DNA of 64,000 nucleotides from Saccharopolyspora hordei (GTDB taxonomy: Bacteria; Actinomycetota; Actinomycetes; Mycobacteriales; Pseudonocardiaceae), in the NCBI RefSeq assembly GCF_013410345.1, contig NZ_JACCFJ010000001.1:186001-250000 (forward strand), written 5' to 3'. Positions 15,515 to 24,466 of this stretch are shown here, piece after piece (within the stretch, counting starts at the first letter, position 1; each line of letters opens with the position of its first letter). The notes below the pieces were generated by a model. The model was not told the DNA's origin. It saw only the letters and a program-made list of their open reading frames with translations, and did not search any database. The position numbers were made by a program, and so were the translations under genes.

Positions 15515-16267
15515 ATGGATGACCAGGACGGCGCCGTCCAGCCGCTGCACGTGCTCTGCGTGCTGGGTTCCGGCATGGACCCGGACCTGGTGGAGTCGGC
15601 CGTGCGGGCGATCGGCGGGCCGTTCTTCGCCCTGGACCGGGACGAGTTCTCCGCCGAGCACGACCCGCGCATGCCGGGGGCGTTCGAGGCGAGCGTGGCG
15701 GACCTGAGCTTCACCGAGGCCGACTGGGAGGCGGTGGCCGAGCACGACTCCGTGGCCTACGTGCTGGCCAAGGGCGTGCACCGGGAGCACGCGGCGCACA
15801 TCTCGGAGCGGATGCTGGCGGTGGTCGCGGAGCTGTTCGAGCGCTGCGGCGCGACGGCGGTCAAGTGCGAGAGCAGCGGGCTCGCGCACGGCCGCGAGAC
15901 CTGGCTGACCCTGGCCGCGGCCGCCGACGAGCCGGTGGCGCTGCGGCAGGCGTGGGTGAAGCGGCCGATCGTCGACGGGGACGTGCTCCACACCTGCGGG
16001 ATGCACCTGCTGGGGGCCCCGGACGTGGAGCTGGCGCCGGGAGGGGAGCGCGACGTGGACCGCCTCGGCGAGTGGGTGGAGCTCATCGACGGCCTGACCG
16101 GCTACCTGCTCACCGAGGCCCGGGCGGCGGAGATCCGCGACGGGGAGGGGTTCCGGCTGGCCGAGGACGCGCCGCGCTGGGTGCTGCGCCAGCAGAGCTG
16201 CGAGCGCTACCCGGACGACGACATCTTCTTCAACCCCTACGGCTACTGGCGGCTCACACCCGCGTGA
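15515..16267 (+). CDS. Uncharacterised protein (possible DUF4261-like)
   Basis: A 250-residue soluble protein. It opens with a hydrophobic strand (LHVLCVLGS) and contains DSVAYVLAKG, MLAVVAELFERCGATAVKCES and a C-terminal block WVLRQQSCERYPDDDIFFNPYG. The middle, ELIDGLTGYLLTEARAAEIRDG, looks like a conserved core. It lies 21 bp after the cyclotransferase gene, so co-transcription is likely. ATG 15515 is chosen over the in-frame GTG 15509. I do not recognise a characterised family; the order of conserved blocks faintly recalls DUF4261. No function is proposed. Confidence 0.6.
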   Translation: MDDQDGAVQPLHVLCVLGSGMDPDLVESAVRAIGGPFFALDRDEFSAEHDPRMPGAFEASVADLSFTEADWEAVAEHDSVAYVLAKGVHREHAAHISERMLAVVAELFERCGATAVKCESSGLAHGRETWLTLAAAADEPVALRQAWVKRPIVDGDVLHTCGMHLLGAPDVELAPGGERDVDRLGEWVELIDGLTGYLLTEARAAEIRDGEGFRLAEDAPRWVLRQQSCERYPDDDIFFNPYGYWRLTPA

Positions 16268-16476
16268 CCTGGGGTCTGGGGGGGGGTGGGGCGCGGGTAC
16301 CCGTGGGTTCCGGGCCGGTGCCTCGGCCTGATCACCCGGACGGTTGAGGTTTGGGCCGTGGAGCCCACCTCTCCGGGTGACAGCTGTCTCTGACGGACGG
16401 GTTCGCCCCTCTTCCACCGTGGAGCCGCGCGGACGGGCGGCTGATCGCCATCGCGGTGGGAGCGGGGTGAGGCAGG

Positions 16477-18183
16477 ATGACGAGCATGGGTTTGCGACGC
16501 CACGACCAGCGCTCGGGCTCGGCGCGCGCAGGCTGGGGCGCCGGGCAGCGCGGCAAGCGCGGCGCCTACGCCGAGGGCGGAGCCGCGGCGCGCTGGGGCG
16601 CGCACGGGGCCGACGAGGCGCCGGAGCGGGCGGAGCCCGAGCGCGGGCGGGCGGAGCACCGGTTCGAGGCCGCGGACGCGACGCGCACCAGCAGGCAGGC
16701 GCGGCGCTACCCGTGGGAGGAGGACCCGGACTACGAGCCGGCGCGCAGCCGGTCACGGCGCCTGCCCCCACTGCCCGAAGACCACCCGTCGCGCGAGGAG
16801 GAGCCCCCGTCCCACCAGGAGGGACCGCGACCGCGCGGGACCGCGCCGCCGACCAAGCTCACGGTGACGCGGGTGGCCGCGTGGCGCAGCCGGGACCTGA
16901 CGCAACGCGCTATGCGGTTGTTCTTCTCGCTCGCGCACGCCGACGGCGCCGACCGGTCGGGGCTGGCCCGGTTCACCTACGCCGTGATGGGCAACTACGC
17001 GGTGGACGCCGCGATGGCGGTGGCGCTGGCCAACACGCTGTTCTTCTCCGCCGCCACCGGCGAGAGCAGGGACAAGGTCGCGCTCTACCTGCTCATCACG
17101 GTCGCGCCGTTCGCGGTGATCGCGCCGGTCATCGGCCCGGCGCTGGACCGGTTGCAGCAGGGCCGCCGCTACGCGCTGGCCGCCTCGTTCGCCGTCCGCG
17201 TGGCGCTGGCCGCCGTGATGGCGCTGAACTTCGACAGCTGGCTGCTGTACCCGGCCGCGCTGGGCTGCATGGTGCTGTCCAAGTCGTTCGGCGTGCTCAA
17301 GGCGGCGATGACCCCGCGGGTGCTGCCCTCGCAGATCACCCTCACCAAGGCCAACTCCCGGCTGACCGCGTTCGGCATGGCGGCCGGTGGCGTCGTCGGC
17401 GCGATCGCCTCGGGCTTCGCCTGGCTGCTCGGGTCCGAGGGCGCGCTGTGGTTCATGGCCGCGATGGCCGCGGGCGGCGTGTGGCTGTGCCTGCGGATCC
17501 CGGGCTGGGTGGAGAGCACCGAGGGCGAGGTGCCGACGTCGATCAGCGCCCGCCCGCAGACCACGAAGGTGCCGCTGAGCGCGCACGTCGTGGTCGCGCT
17601 GTGGGGCAACGGCGGCATCCGGCTGCTCACCGGCTTCCTCACCCTGTTCGCCGCGTTCGTGATCAAGCAGAGCACGCAGCACGAGCCGTTCGTGCAGCTC
17701 GTGGAGCTGGGACTGGTCGGTGGTGCCGCCGGGGTCGGCAGCTTCCTCGGCAACGCGCTGGGCTCGAAGGCGCACTTCGGCAAGCCGAACCGGGTGATCA
17801 TCGGGTGCCTGGGCGGCGCGCTGGCCGTGGTGGTGTGCGCCGCGCTGCTGGCCGGGCTCCCGCTGGCGGTGGTGGTCGGCCTGGTCGGGGCGACGGCGAG
17901 CGCGCTGGCCAAGGTCTGCCTCGACGCGGTCGTCCAGCACGACATGCCGGAGGAGTCGCGGGCCTCGGCGTTCGGCCGCTCGGAGACGATCCTGCAGCTC
18001 AGCTGGGTCTTCGGCGGCGCGCTCGGGGTGCTGCTGCCACCCGTGTACTGGATCGGCTTCACCGTGGTGGCCGCCCTGCTGGCGGTCGTGCTGGCCCAGA
18101 CCGTCATCGCGGGCCGCGGCGGCACCCTGGTGCCCCGGCTGCGGCGGCGGACGCGACCAGCCCAGGCGGCCGCCGGGTCGTAG
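16477..18183 (+). CDS. MFS-type membrane protein with long charged N-terminus
   Basis: A 568-residue protein. The first 125 or so residues are charged, Arg/Glu/Pro-rich and probably disordered in the cytoplasm. Twelve hydrophobic segments follow, with RFTYAVMGNYAVDAAMAVAL, IAPVIGPALDRLQQGRRYAL and GVLKAAMTPRVLPSQITLTK, the pattern of the actinobacterial family that includes Rv0876c. A DUF2771 lipoprotein gene follows 55 bp downstream, as in M. tuberculosis (Rv0875c), which supports a conserved partnership. The substrate is unknown. Confidence 0.82.
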   Translation: MTSMGLRRHDQRSGSARAGWGAGQRGKRGAYAEGGAAARWGAHGADEAPERAEPERGRAEHRFEAADATRTSRQARRYPWEEDPDYEPARSRSRRLPPLPEDHPSREEEPPSHQEGPRPRGTAPPTKLTVTRVAAWRSRDLTQRAMRLFFSLAHADGADRSGLARFTYAVMGNYAVDAAMAVALANTLFFSAATGESRDKVALYLLITVAPFAVIAPVIGPALDRLQQGRRYALAASFAVRVALAAVMALNFDSWLLYPAALGCMVLSKSFGVLKAAMTPRVLPSQITLTKANSRLTAFGMAAGGVVGAIASGFAWLLGSEGALWFMAAMAAGGVWLCLRIPGWVESTEGEVPTSISARPQTTKVPLSAHVVVALWGNGGIRLLTGFLTLFAAFVIKQSTQHEPFVQLVELGLVGGAAGVGSFLGNALGSKAHFGKPNRVIIGCLGGALAVVVCAALLAGLPLAVVVGLVGATASALAKVCLDAVVQHDMPEESRASAFGRSETILQLSWVFGGALGVLLPPVYWIGFTVVAALLAVVLAQTVIAGRGGTLVPRLRRRTRPAQAAAGS

Positions 18184-18238
18184 GCCACCGGCGCCGCCAC
18201 GCGCGATCCCGCGAACGGGTGACTTGTAGGCTCGGACC

Positions 18239-18715
18239 GTGCATCGTGGACTGAAGTCGCTGCTGGCGGCGGCGGGCGTGGCGCTCGTCGCCGGCTGTGC
18301 CGCGCCGAGCGAACCGCAGGTCACCTTCTACTCCCACGGCCGGTCGGTGCAGGTCGCGCCGGCCCAGTACTGCGACCCGACCGGGGAGGACTGCACGACC
18401 TCGCCGGACGCCGTCCGCGACCTGCGGGTCCCGCCCCGCGCACCGCTGCAGGTCTCGGTGCCCGGTGAGGTCGCCGAGACGCCGTGGCAGGTGGTGTTCC
18501 TGTACCGCGGGGTCAACGGCGAGGAGCTGGACGGGCGCAGCCCGGTCTTCGCCCCGGGCGAGCGGCACGCGTACACGCTGCAGCTCCCGCCGGACGGCGC
18601 GCACCTGGAGCACGTCGAGGTCCAGCAGTTCTCGGCGGTGCTCACCCAGGGCGTCGACGGCGGCGTGGACTTCGGCATCGGCGGCAGCTGGGTGCTCGAC
18701 GTCCACCAGCGGTGA
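18239..18715 (+). CDS. DUF2771 lipoprotein
   Basis: A 158-residue exported lipoprotein starting at GTG 18239. The signal sequence ends in LVAGCAAP, giving a lipidated Cys near residue 20. The mature domain includes VTFYSHGRSVQVAPAQYCDP and SVPGEVAETPWQVVFLYRG and ends FGIGGSWVLDVH, matching the DUF2771 family (Rv0875c type). It follows an MFS-type membrane protein in the same direction, an order conserved across actinobacteria. It is probably displayed at the outer face of the membrane next to that transporter. Activity is unknown. Confidence 0.85.
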   Translation: MHRGLKSLLAAAGVALVAGCAAPSEPQVTFYSHGRSVQVAPAQYCDPTGEDCTTSPDAVRDLRVPPRAPLQVSVPGEVAETPWQVVFLYRGVNGEELDGRSPVFAPGERHAYTLQLPPDGAHLEHVEVQQFSAVLTQGVDGGVDFGIGGSWVLDVHQR

Positions 18716-18722
18716 CCGCGGC

Positions 18723-19376
18723 TCAGCCCTCGACCAGCCCCGCCTCGTAGGCGGTGATCGCGGCCTGGACCCGGTTGCTCGCGCCCAAGCGCTGCAGGAT
18801 CGTGCTCACGTGCGCCTTGACGGTGCCCTCCGCCACGTGCAGCCGCCGCGCGATGTCCTGGTTCGACAGCCCGGACCCGACCAGCGCGAGCACGTCGCGT
18901 TCGCGCGGGGTCAGCGTCGCCACCCGCTCCCGGGCGGTGGAGCGCCGGGACAGGGCGCCGGTGTCCACCGCGGTGATCACCCGGTGCGCGATCCGCGGTG
19001 ACAGGTACGCGGCACCGTCGGCGACCGCGCGGACGCCGATGATGAGCTCGCGCGGGTCGGACGCCTTGAGCAGGAAGCCGCGGGCGCCGTCGCCGAGCGC
19101 CCGCGCCACGAACTCGTCCTCGTCGAAGGTCGTGAGCACGACGACCGCGACCTCGGGCTGCGTCCGCGCCAGCTCGGCAGCGGCGGCCAGGCCGTCGAGC
19201 TGCGGCATCCGGATGTCGAGCAACGCCACGTCCGGCTGGTGGCGGGCGGCCAGCTCCACGGCCTCGCGCCCGTCCGCGGCTTCCGCGACCACCTCGATGT
19301 CCGGCTCGGTCGTCAGGATCGAGCGCACACCGGCGCGGACCATCGCCTCGTCGTCGGCCACCAGCACGCGGATCAT
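18723..19376 (-). CDS. NarL/LuxR-family response regulator
   Basis: A 217-residue two-component response regulator. The receiver domain has the acidic pair in VADDEAMVRAG, the phosphorylated Asp54 in ALLDIRMPQLDG, Thr82 in VVLTTF and Lys104 in FLLKA. The C-terminal LuxR helix-turn-helix is LTPRERDVLALVGSGLSNQD followed by VAEGTVKAHVSTILQRLG. ATG 19376 overlaps the stop of the kinase gene (ATGA), so both are translated together. It is the last gene of a three-gene operon that opens with a serine hydrolase. The regulon is unknown. Confidence 0.93.
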   Translation of the reverse strand: MIRVLVADDEAMVRAGVRSILTTEPDIEVVAEAADGREAVELAARHQPDVALLDIRMPQLDGLAAAAELARTQPEVAVVVLTTFDEDEFVARALGDGARGFLLKASDPRELIIGVRAVADGAAYLSPRIAHRVITAVDTGALSRRSTARERVATLTPRERDVLALVGSGLSNQDIARRLHVAEGTVKAHVSTILQRLGASNRVQAAITAYEAGLVEG

Positions 19377-20368
19377 CGGCTCTCCCCCTCCGTCGGACGC
19401 CCTGATCCTGCCGGACAGGGCAGGCGCGCGGTGACGGTGAACCCCTCCCCCGGCTCGGCGTGGAACGTGCCGCCCAGCAGCCCGACGCGTTCGGCCAGCG
19501 CCACCAGCCCGGTCCCGCTGCCGGTGAGCATCGGCTCCGTGTCCACCTCGGTGTTGTGCACCACGACCAACAGCTCCCGCGCGGACCGCTCCAGGCGGAC
19601 CGTGACGTGCGCGCCCGGTGCGTACCGGGCGGCGTTGGTCAGCGCCTCCTGCACCACGCGGTGCGCGGCGCGGTCCACCGCGGACGGGACCGCGAGCGGT
19701 GCTCCGCTGCGCACCAGCTCCACGTCCATGCCCGCGGCGCGGGCCCGGTCGACCAGTGCCTCCACCGGTTCGTCCGGCGGCTCCAGGGAGCGCTCCGGGC
19801 CCTCGCGCAGCAGCCCGATCGTCTGCCGCAGCCGGTCGGTGGCCGCTACGGCGGTGGCGCGCAGCGCGGCCGCGGCCCGCCGGTTCTCTTCGGTCATGTC
19901 GGCGGCCAGCTCCAGCGACCCGGCGCGCAGCGCGATGAGCGCCAGCGCGTTGCCGAGCGCGTCGTGCATGTCCGAGGCGATCCGGGTGCGCTCGCGCAGC
20001 CGGGCGCGCTCGGCGACGAACTCCTGCTCCCGCTCCAGCTGCGCCACGCGCTGCCTGCCGGACTCCACCAGCTCGGCCTGCTGGCGGCGGAACCGTCCGG
20101 CCAGCCACGGCAGGCCGACGAACACCGCCAGCAGCCCCAGCAGGCCGACCGCGCGTCCCGGGTAGACGGCGAGGTCGACCACGCCCGGCACGGCGGCCAG
20201 CGCGAACACGACCCAGCCGTGCCGCACCGGGAGGTGGCGGCCGTGCAGGTACCCCGCCACGGCCAGCACCACGAACAGCGCTTGCCGCCACAGCGGGACC
20301 GCGTCCTGGTCGATCGAGTTGGCCAGGCACGCGCCGACGATGACGAGCAGGACCGCGGTGTTCCTCAT
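19373..20368 (-). CDS. Sensor histidine kinase, HisKA_3 (NarL-partner) type
   Basis: A 331-residue membrane kinase with four or five short hydrophobic helices in the first 90 residues and almost no extracellular domain. A coiled segment follows, then the HisKA_3 box RTRIASDMHDALGNAL with His135 as phosphoacceptor, and the ATPase N-box VVQEALTNAARYAPG with the later GTGLVALAERVGLLGG. Its start overlaps the serine hydrolase stop and its stop overlaps the regulator start. With so little outside the membrane, the signal may come through the coupled membrane-anchored hydrolase, which is an inference from context. Confidence 0.92.
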   Translation of the reverse strand: MRNTAVLLVIVGACLANSIDQDAVPLWRQALFVVLAVAGYLHGRHLPVRHGWVVFALAAVPGVVDLAVYPGRAVGLLGLLAVFVGLPWLAGRFRRQQAELVESGRQRVAQLEREQEFVAERARLRERTRIASDMHDALGNALALIALRAGSLELAADMTEENRRAAAALRATAVAATDRLRQTIGLLREGPERSLEPPDEPVEALVDRARAAGMDVELVRSGAPLAVPSAVDRAAHRVVQEALTNAARYAPGAHVTVRLERSARELLVVVHNTEVDTEPMLTGSGTGLVALAERVGLLGGTFHAEPGEGFTVTARLPCPAGSGRPTEGESR

Positions 20369-21795
20369 CGCGCCACCCCCAGAGCCCGGTCCCGGCCCGC
20401 TCGCCGCAGGTTCACCACCCGGAACAGCGCGGTGCTCACCCCGGCCAGGGCGGCGACCAGCAGCGTGATGGTCAGCGGCAGCGGGAAGTAGGTCAGCTGC
20501 GCCCAGGTGATCGTGCGGCCGTTGCTGAGCAGCGAGACCAGGTCCGGGTAGGCGGCGAAGACCGCGAGCGGGACCAGCAGCGGCAGCAGGCGCAGGCCGG
20601 TCCCCCACGCCGACCTCCCGGCGCGCCGGGCCGCCCACCGGCGCGCACGCACGGCGCCGAGCACCCCGGCGGCGACCGCCCCCACCGTGACCGCACCCAG
20701 CACCAGCTCGGTCTGCTGCCTGCCGCCGCCCGGCACCGCGGGGGTCGTGCCCTCGCTCAACGCGATCAGCCCGGTCAGGATGTCGTAGGTGCTGTCGTGC
20801 AGCGAGGCGCTGCCGGTCATCACCGCGAACCCGTACCCGGTCTCCGGCACGAGCGCCTGCACCGCGGTGTGGGTGAACAGGTTGCCGGAGTGCATCACCA
20901 GCTCCGGGCTCGACTCCGGGTGCTCGACGCTCCAGCCCATGCCGTAGTCCGACACCGCCGACGGGCTGTGCATGAGCCGGAGGCTGTCCGGGCCCACCAG
21001 CTGCGGGCCCGCGCCGCTCTGCGCGATCAGCCACCGCCCCATGTCGGCGGCGGTGGTGATCACCCCGCCGCTGCCGCTGCCGTCGAGGAACCCGGGCAGC
21101 TCCGCCCGCGGGACCCACGCGCCGAACACCGAGATCTGCCCGTCGGCCGGGGGGACCACGTCGTCGCTGACCGCGCTGGAGCGCATCCCCAGCGGCGCGA
21201 ACACGTGCTGCTGGAGGTAGTCGCCGAAGTCCTGCCCGCCGGCGACCTCGACGAGCCGGGCCGCCAGGTCGTAGTTGGCGTTGCAGTACTCCCAGCGCGT
21301 GCCCGGGTCGGCGGCCAGCGATCCGGTCCGCAGCCGCGCCGCGTGGTCGGCCAGCGAGCCGGCCTCCTCCAGCGAGCCGATGTCGACGGTCGTGTCCGAC
21401 AGCCCCGAGGTCTGGTTCAGCAGCTGGCGCACGGTGATCCGCTGCGCGCGCGGATCGGCCATCGTGAACCCCGGCAGCTGTTCGGCGACCGGGCGGTCCA
21501 GCGCGATCCGCCCGGCGTCGACCAGCGTCATGACCGCCATCGCGGTGAACGACTTGCTCACCGACGCGACCCGCACCGGGGTGTCCGCGGTGACCGGTCG
21601 GCCGGTGGAGTCCTGGCCGTAGCCCGCGGCGTGCACCACCTCGCCCCCGCGGGTGACGACGACCGAGAAACCGGGCAACCCGGTCGACTCCAGCGCGCTG
21701 GACAGGTACTCGTCGAAGGACGGTGTGGAGGCGGCTGCCGCGGGCGACGAGGTCAGGCCGAGGACCGCTGCCAGCACGACGATCATGGCTCTCAT
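20365..21795 (-). CDS. Serine hydrolase (beta-lactamase class C / PBP-like) with membrane anchor
   Basis: A 476-residue exported protein. After a signal peptide ending ...SPAAAAST, the beta-lactamase class C fold shows SxxK in RVASVSKSFTAM (nucleophile near Ser78), YxN in WEYCNANYDL and HSG in ELVMHSGNLF. The C-terminal 130 residues add three or four transmembrane helices. ATG 21795 is preferred to the upstream GTG 21822. Its stop overlaps the start of a histidine kinase, so hydrolase, kinase and regulator are made together. It could be a DD-peptidase or esterase. Ligand sensing for the kinase is an attractive inference. Confidence 0.88.
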   Translation of the reverse strand: MRAMIVVLAAVLGLTSSPAAAASTPSFDEYLSSALESTGLPGFSVVVTRGGEVVHAAGYGQDSTGRPVTADTPVRVASVSKSFTAMAVMTLVDAGRIALDRPVAEQLPGFTMADPRAQRITVRQLLNQTSGLSDTTVDIGSLEEAGSLADHAARLRTGSLAADPGTRWEYCNANYDLAARLVEVAGGQDFGDYLQQHVFAPLGMRSSAVSDDVVPPADGQISVFGAWVPRAELPGFLDGSGSGGVITTAADMGRWLIAQSGAGPQLVGPDSLRLMHSPSAVSDYGMGWSVEHPESSPELVMHSGNLFTHTAVQALVPETGYGFAVMTGSASLHDSTYDILTGLIALSEGTTPAVPGGGRQQTELVLGAVTVGAVAAGVLGAVRARRWAARRAGRSAWGTGLRLLPLLVPLAVFAAYPDLVSLLSNGRTITWAQLTYFPLPLTITLLVAALAGVSTALFRVVNLRRAGRDRALGVAR

Positions 21796-21895
21796 GCTCG
21801 GCAACGCTAGGGATCCGGGCACCCGCCGCGGATCTGCTGACCGGCCACGACCACCCCTGACGAAAGGCGGAGTCGGCCCCTCGACCCGGACCTCG

Positions 21896-22291
21896 TCAGC
21901 TGCCGCTCGGGTCGAGCTCGCGGGCCACCGCGCGGACGACCTCGCCGATGCGCTTGGCGGTCTTGCGGTCGGGGTACCGACCGCGGCGCAGGTCGGGCTG
22001 GACCTTCAGCTCCAGCAGCTTGATCATGTCCTCGACCATGCCGTGCAACTCGTCGGCGGGACGCCGGCGGGCCTCGGCGACCGAGGGCAGCGGGTCCAGC
22101 AGCTTGACCTTCAACGCCTGCGGGCCGCGACGCCCCTGGGCCATGTCGAAGTCGACGCGCTGGCCGGTCTTCAACGACTCCACACCGGAGGGCAGCGCGG
22201 AAGCGCGCACGTAGACGTCTTCCCCGTTGTCCTGGGTGAGGAAGCCGAAGCCCTTGTCCGCGTCGAACCACTTGACCCTGCCGGTCGGCAC
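21896..22291 (-). CDS. cspB: Cold-shock domain protein, long form (CspB/Rv0871 type)
   Basis: A 131-residue protein beginning at GTG 22291. The first 65 residues are a cold-shock domain: [18 protein letters not shown] contains RNP1 and VYVRASAL is RNP2. The C-terminal half is a conserved charged extension with [20 protein letters not shown] and [20 protein letters not shown]. That length and tail match mycobacterial CspB (Rv0871) and not the short CspA type. It should bind single-stranded nucleic acid. It belongs to the set of genes shared with the M. tuberculosis Rv0861c-Rv0883c region. Confidence 0.88.
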   Translation of the reverse strand: MPTGRVKWFDADKGFGFLTQDNGEDVYVRASALPSGVESLKTGQRVDFDMAQGRRGPQALKVKLLDPLPSVAEARRRPADELHGMVEDMIKLLELKVQPDLRRGRYPDRKTAKRIGEVVRAVARELDPSGS

Positions 22292-22533
22292 TGTCCTCAC
22301 CGTTCCCTGTCGATGCACTGGCCCGGTTCTCAGGGCCTCCGTCGTCCTTGCATGTCGATCCGCCGCGCGGAACCACCGGCCCCGGCACGACGAAAGCGCC
22401 CCGACTACGCTACGCAGTTGCACGTGCCGAGACGCGTCATCCAAGCGTACCGCGTACTGGCCAGGGTAGACCCTGCCTCATCGCACGAGGGTCGCTGCGA
22501 CACCTGGCGCAGCGCGCGAATACGCTGCTGGCC

Positions 22534-22740
22534 ATGGCAGATTCCGCGCGCCGGTCCGCACTCCTCCCGGTCTCGGTGGTCATGTTCGCCCTGGGACTGC
22601 TGGCCATCGTCGCGATCTTCGTGCTGTTCGCCCTCGGTTACCAGGACCTACCCGTCTGGCTGAACCTGACCACGCTGTTGTGCCCGGTCGGGCTGGCCGT
22701 CGGCGTGGTCGGAGCCATCGCCACCGCCCGCCGCCGCTGA
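22534..22740 (+). CDS. Small two-helix membrane protein
   Basis: A 68-residue protein with two hydrophobic helices (about residues 10-34 and 42-62) and a basic end TARRR. ATG 22534 is preceded by a region that could hold the promoter between it and cspB. Its last 93 bp overlap, on the opposite strand, the 3' end of the convergent HAD phosphatase gene. The clean hydrophobic pattern and short length look like a genuine gene, but no family is recognised. Confidence 0.6.
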   Translation: MADSARRSALLPVSVVMFALGLLAIVAIFVLFALGYQDLPVWLNLTTLLCPVGLAVGVVGAIATARRR

Positions 22741-23349
22741 CCGCTCCAACCAGGCCGGGAACTCGGTGAGGTCGCGCAGCACCACGTCCGCCCCGGCCTC
22801 GGCGAGCTGCGCGGCGTCGTACGGCCCGGTGGCCACCGCGACGGCCGTCGCGCCCGCGGTCCGCGCCCCGACGATGTCGCCGAGGTGGTCGCCGACGTAG
22901 CCGGCCGCGCCCTCCTGCCGCAGCACCTCGCCCTTCGCGGTGGCGAACACGTCGCCGACCAGCCGGTCCACCTCCCAGCCGAGGGCCTTGAGGTGCAGCT
23001 CCGCGTTCGGCTGGTGCTTGCCGGTGATCACCAGCGTCCGCCCGCCCAGCTCGCGGACCGCCGCGAGCGCCTCGGCCGCACCCGGCAAAGCGGTGGTCGC
23101 CTCGATCACCACCGACGGGTAGACGGCCCGGAAGTGGCGGACCAGCCGCTGCGCCATCGCGTCGTCGAACCCGTGGCCGCGCATCACGTCGTACAGCGGC
23201 GGGCCGAGGTTCGCGGCGAAGTGCTCGCCGTCGAGGGCCAGGCCGAACTCGCGGTTCAGCTCCTCGATCGCGCGGACCATGCCGGGACGCGGGTCGATCA
23301 GCGTCATGTCCAGGTCGAATCCGACGGTCGGTCCGTTGCGCTCAGCCAC
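22648..23349 (-). CDS. HAD-family hydrolase (phosphoglycolate-phosphatase-like)
   Basis: A HAD phosphatase of about 233 residues, beginning at GTG 23349. Motif I is VGFDLDMTLIDPRPG (DxDxT), motif II lies in LVITGKHQPNAELHL (Thr and Lys), and motif IV is AGYVGDHLGDIVGAR. These suggest hydrolysis of a small phosphorylated metabolite. The last 30 or so residues (AAAGGGDGSDHADGQ onward) are low complexity and run antisense through the convergent small membrane gene, so the original stop may have been lost. The substrate is not deducible. Confidence 0.85.
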   Translation of the reverse strand: MAERNGPTVGFDLDMTLIDPRPGMVRAIEELNREFGLALDGEHFAANLGPPLYDVMRGHGFDDAMAQRLVRHFRAVYPSVVIEATTALPGAAEALAAVRELGGRTLVITGKHQPNAELHLKALGWEVDRLVGDVFATAKGEVLRQEGAAGYVGDHLGDIVGARTAGATAVAVATGPYDAAQLAEAGADVVLRDLTEFPAWLERSAAAGGGDGSDHADGQPDRAQQRGQVQPDG

Positions 23350-23454
23350 GCCCACCACCCTACGGAGCGGCCGCGGCACCCTTGACGCGGAACTGTTCAG
23401 TATCGAAAACTCGGACTGGTAATCCTCCTCACACCGGCGAGCTGGAGTCGTCCC

Positions 23455-24420
23455 ATGACGAGCACGACCGCGCACCCCGCCCACCGCGAAGGCTTCCACT
23501 CCCTCAAGGCCAGCGGCCTGAACTGGGACTCCCTGCCGTTGCGGCTGTTCACCAAGGGCAACGCCAAGTTCTGGAACCCCACCGACATCGACTTCAGCCA
23601 GGACGCCGAGGACTGGCAGCAGCTCACCGAGGACGAGCAGCGCAGCGTGGCGGGGCTGTGCGCGCAGTTCGTCGCCGGCGAGGAGGCCGTCACCCAGGAC
23701 CTCCAGCCGTTCCTGGCCGCCATGGCCGAGGAGGGCCGCTTCGGCGACGAGATGTACCTGACCCAGTTCGTCTTCGAGGAGGCCAAGCACACCCAGGTCT
23801 TCCGGCTGTGGATGGACGCCGTCGGCCTCACCGAGGACCTGCACGGACTCGTCGAGGACAACCCCGGCTACCACGAGATCTTCTACAAGCTGCTGCCCGA
23901 GGCGCTGCACGCGCTGCACGAGGACCCCAGCCCGGAGAACCAGGTCCGCGCCTCGGTCACCTACAACCACGTCGTCGAGGGCACCCTCGCGCTGACCGGC
24001 TACTTCGCCTGGAACAAGATCTGCGTCAAGCGCGGCATCCTGCCCGGCATGCAGCAGGTCATCCGGCACATCGGTGACGACGAGCGCCGGCACATGGCGT
24101 GGGGCACCTTCACCTGCCGCCGCCACGTCGCCGCCGACGAGCGCAACTGGGCGGTGGTGGAGGACCAGATGAACCGGGTGCTGCCGCACGCGGTCGCGCA
24201 GGTCCAGTGGCGCCCGGACGACGCCCCCGAGGTGCTGCCGTTCGAGCTGGACAAGGACGAGCTCACCGCCTACGCCACCGACCGGGCCACCCGCCGGCTC
24301 GGCGCGATCTCCAGCGCCCGCGGCATGCCGCTGGCCCAGATCGACGTCGACGCCACCCCGGAGACGCTGGAGGAGCAGTTCGGCGAGGAGGACGACGCCG
24401 AACTCGCCAAGCTCCGCTGA
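23455..24420 (+). CDS. R2-like ligand-binding oxidase (R2lox)
   Basis: A 321-residue ferritin-like Mn/Fe protein homologous to M. tuberculosis Rv0233, not a true ribonucleotide reductase R2. The numbering is shifted by +8 from Rv0233 and every metal ligand is present: Glu76 (AGEEAV), Glu109 and His112 (EEAKH), Glu175 (VVEG), Glu210 and His213 (DERRH). Val79 and Tyr170 match the pair that forms the tyrosine-valine crosslink in R2lox. It binds a long-chain fatty acid in known structures; the reaction is unknown. It is convergent with an acyl-CoA synthetase gene. Confidence 0.93.
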   Translation: MTSTTAHPAHREGFHSLKASGLNWDSLPLRLFTKGNAKFWNPTDIDFSQDAEDWQQLTEDEQRSVAGLCAQFVAGEEAVTQDLQPFLAAMAEEGRFGDEMYLTQFVFEEAKHTQVFRLWMDAVGLTEDLHGLVEDNPGYHEIFYKLLPEALHALHEDPSPENQVRASVTYNHVVEGTLALTGYFAWNKICVKRGILPGMQQVIRHIGDDERRHMAWGTFTCRRHVAADERNWAVVEDQMNRVLPHAVAQVQWRPDDAPEVLPFELDKDELTAYATDRATRRLGAISSARGMPLAQIDVDATPETLEEQFGEEDDAELAKLR

Positions 24421-24428
24421 GCCGTGCC

Positions 24429-24461
24429 GCGGCGCAGCCCCGCGGCCGGGGGCTGCGCCGC
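24429..24461. terminator. Bidirectional terminator between R2lox and acyl-CoA synthetase
   Basis: Perfect 13-bp stem (24429-24441 with 24449-24461) and 7-nt loop in the 46-bp gap between two convergent stop codons. Confidence 0.8.
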
Positions 24462-24466
24462 GCGGG

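Noticed and set aside
13727-16771. A 1,014-residue minus-strand open frame
   Set aside because: Only the part below 14590 is coding (DUF3027). The rest is Arg/Pro/Ala-rich shadow of the cyclotransferase and neighbouring plus-strand genes.
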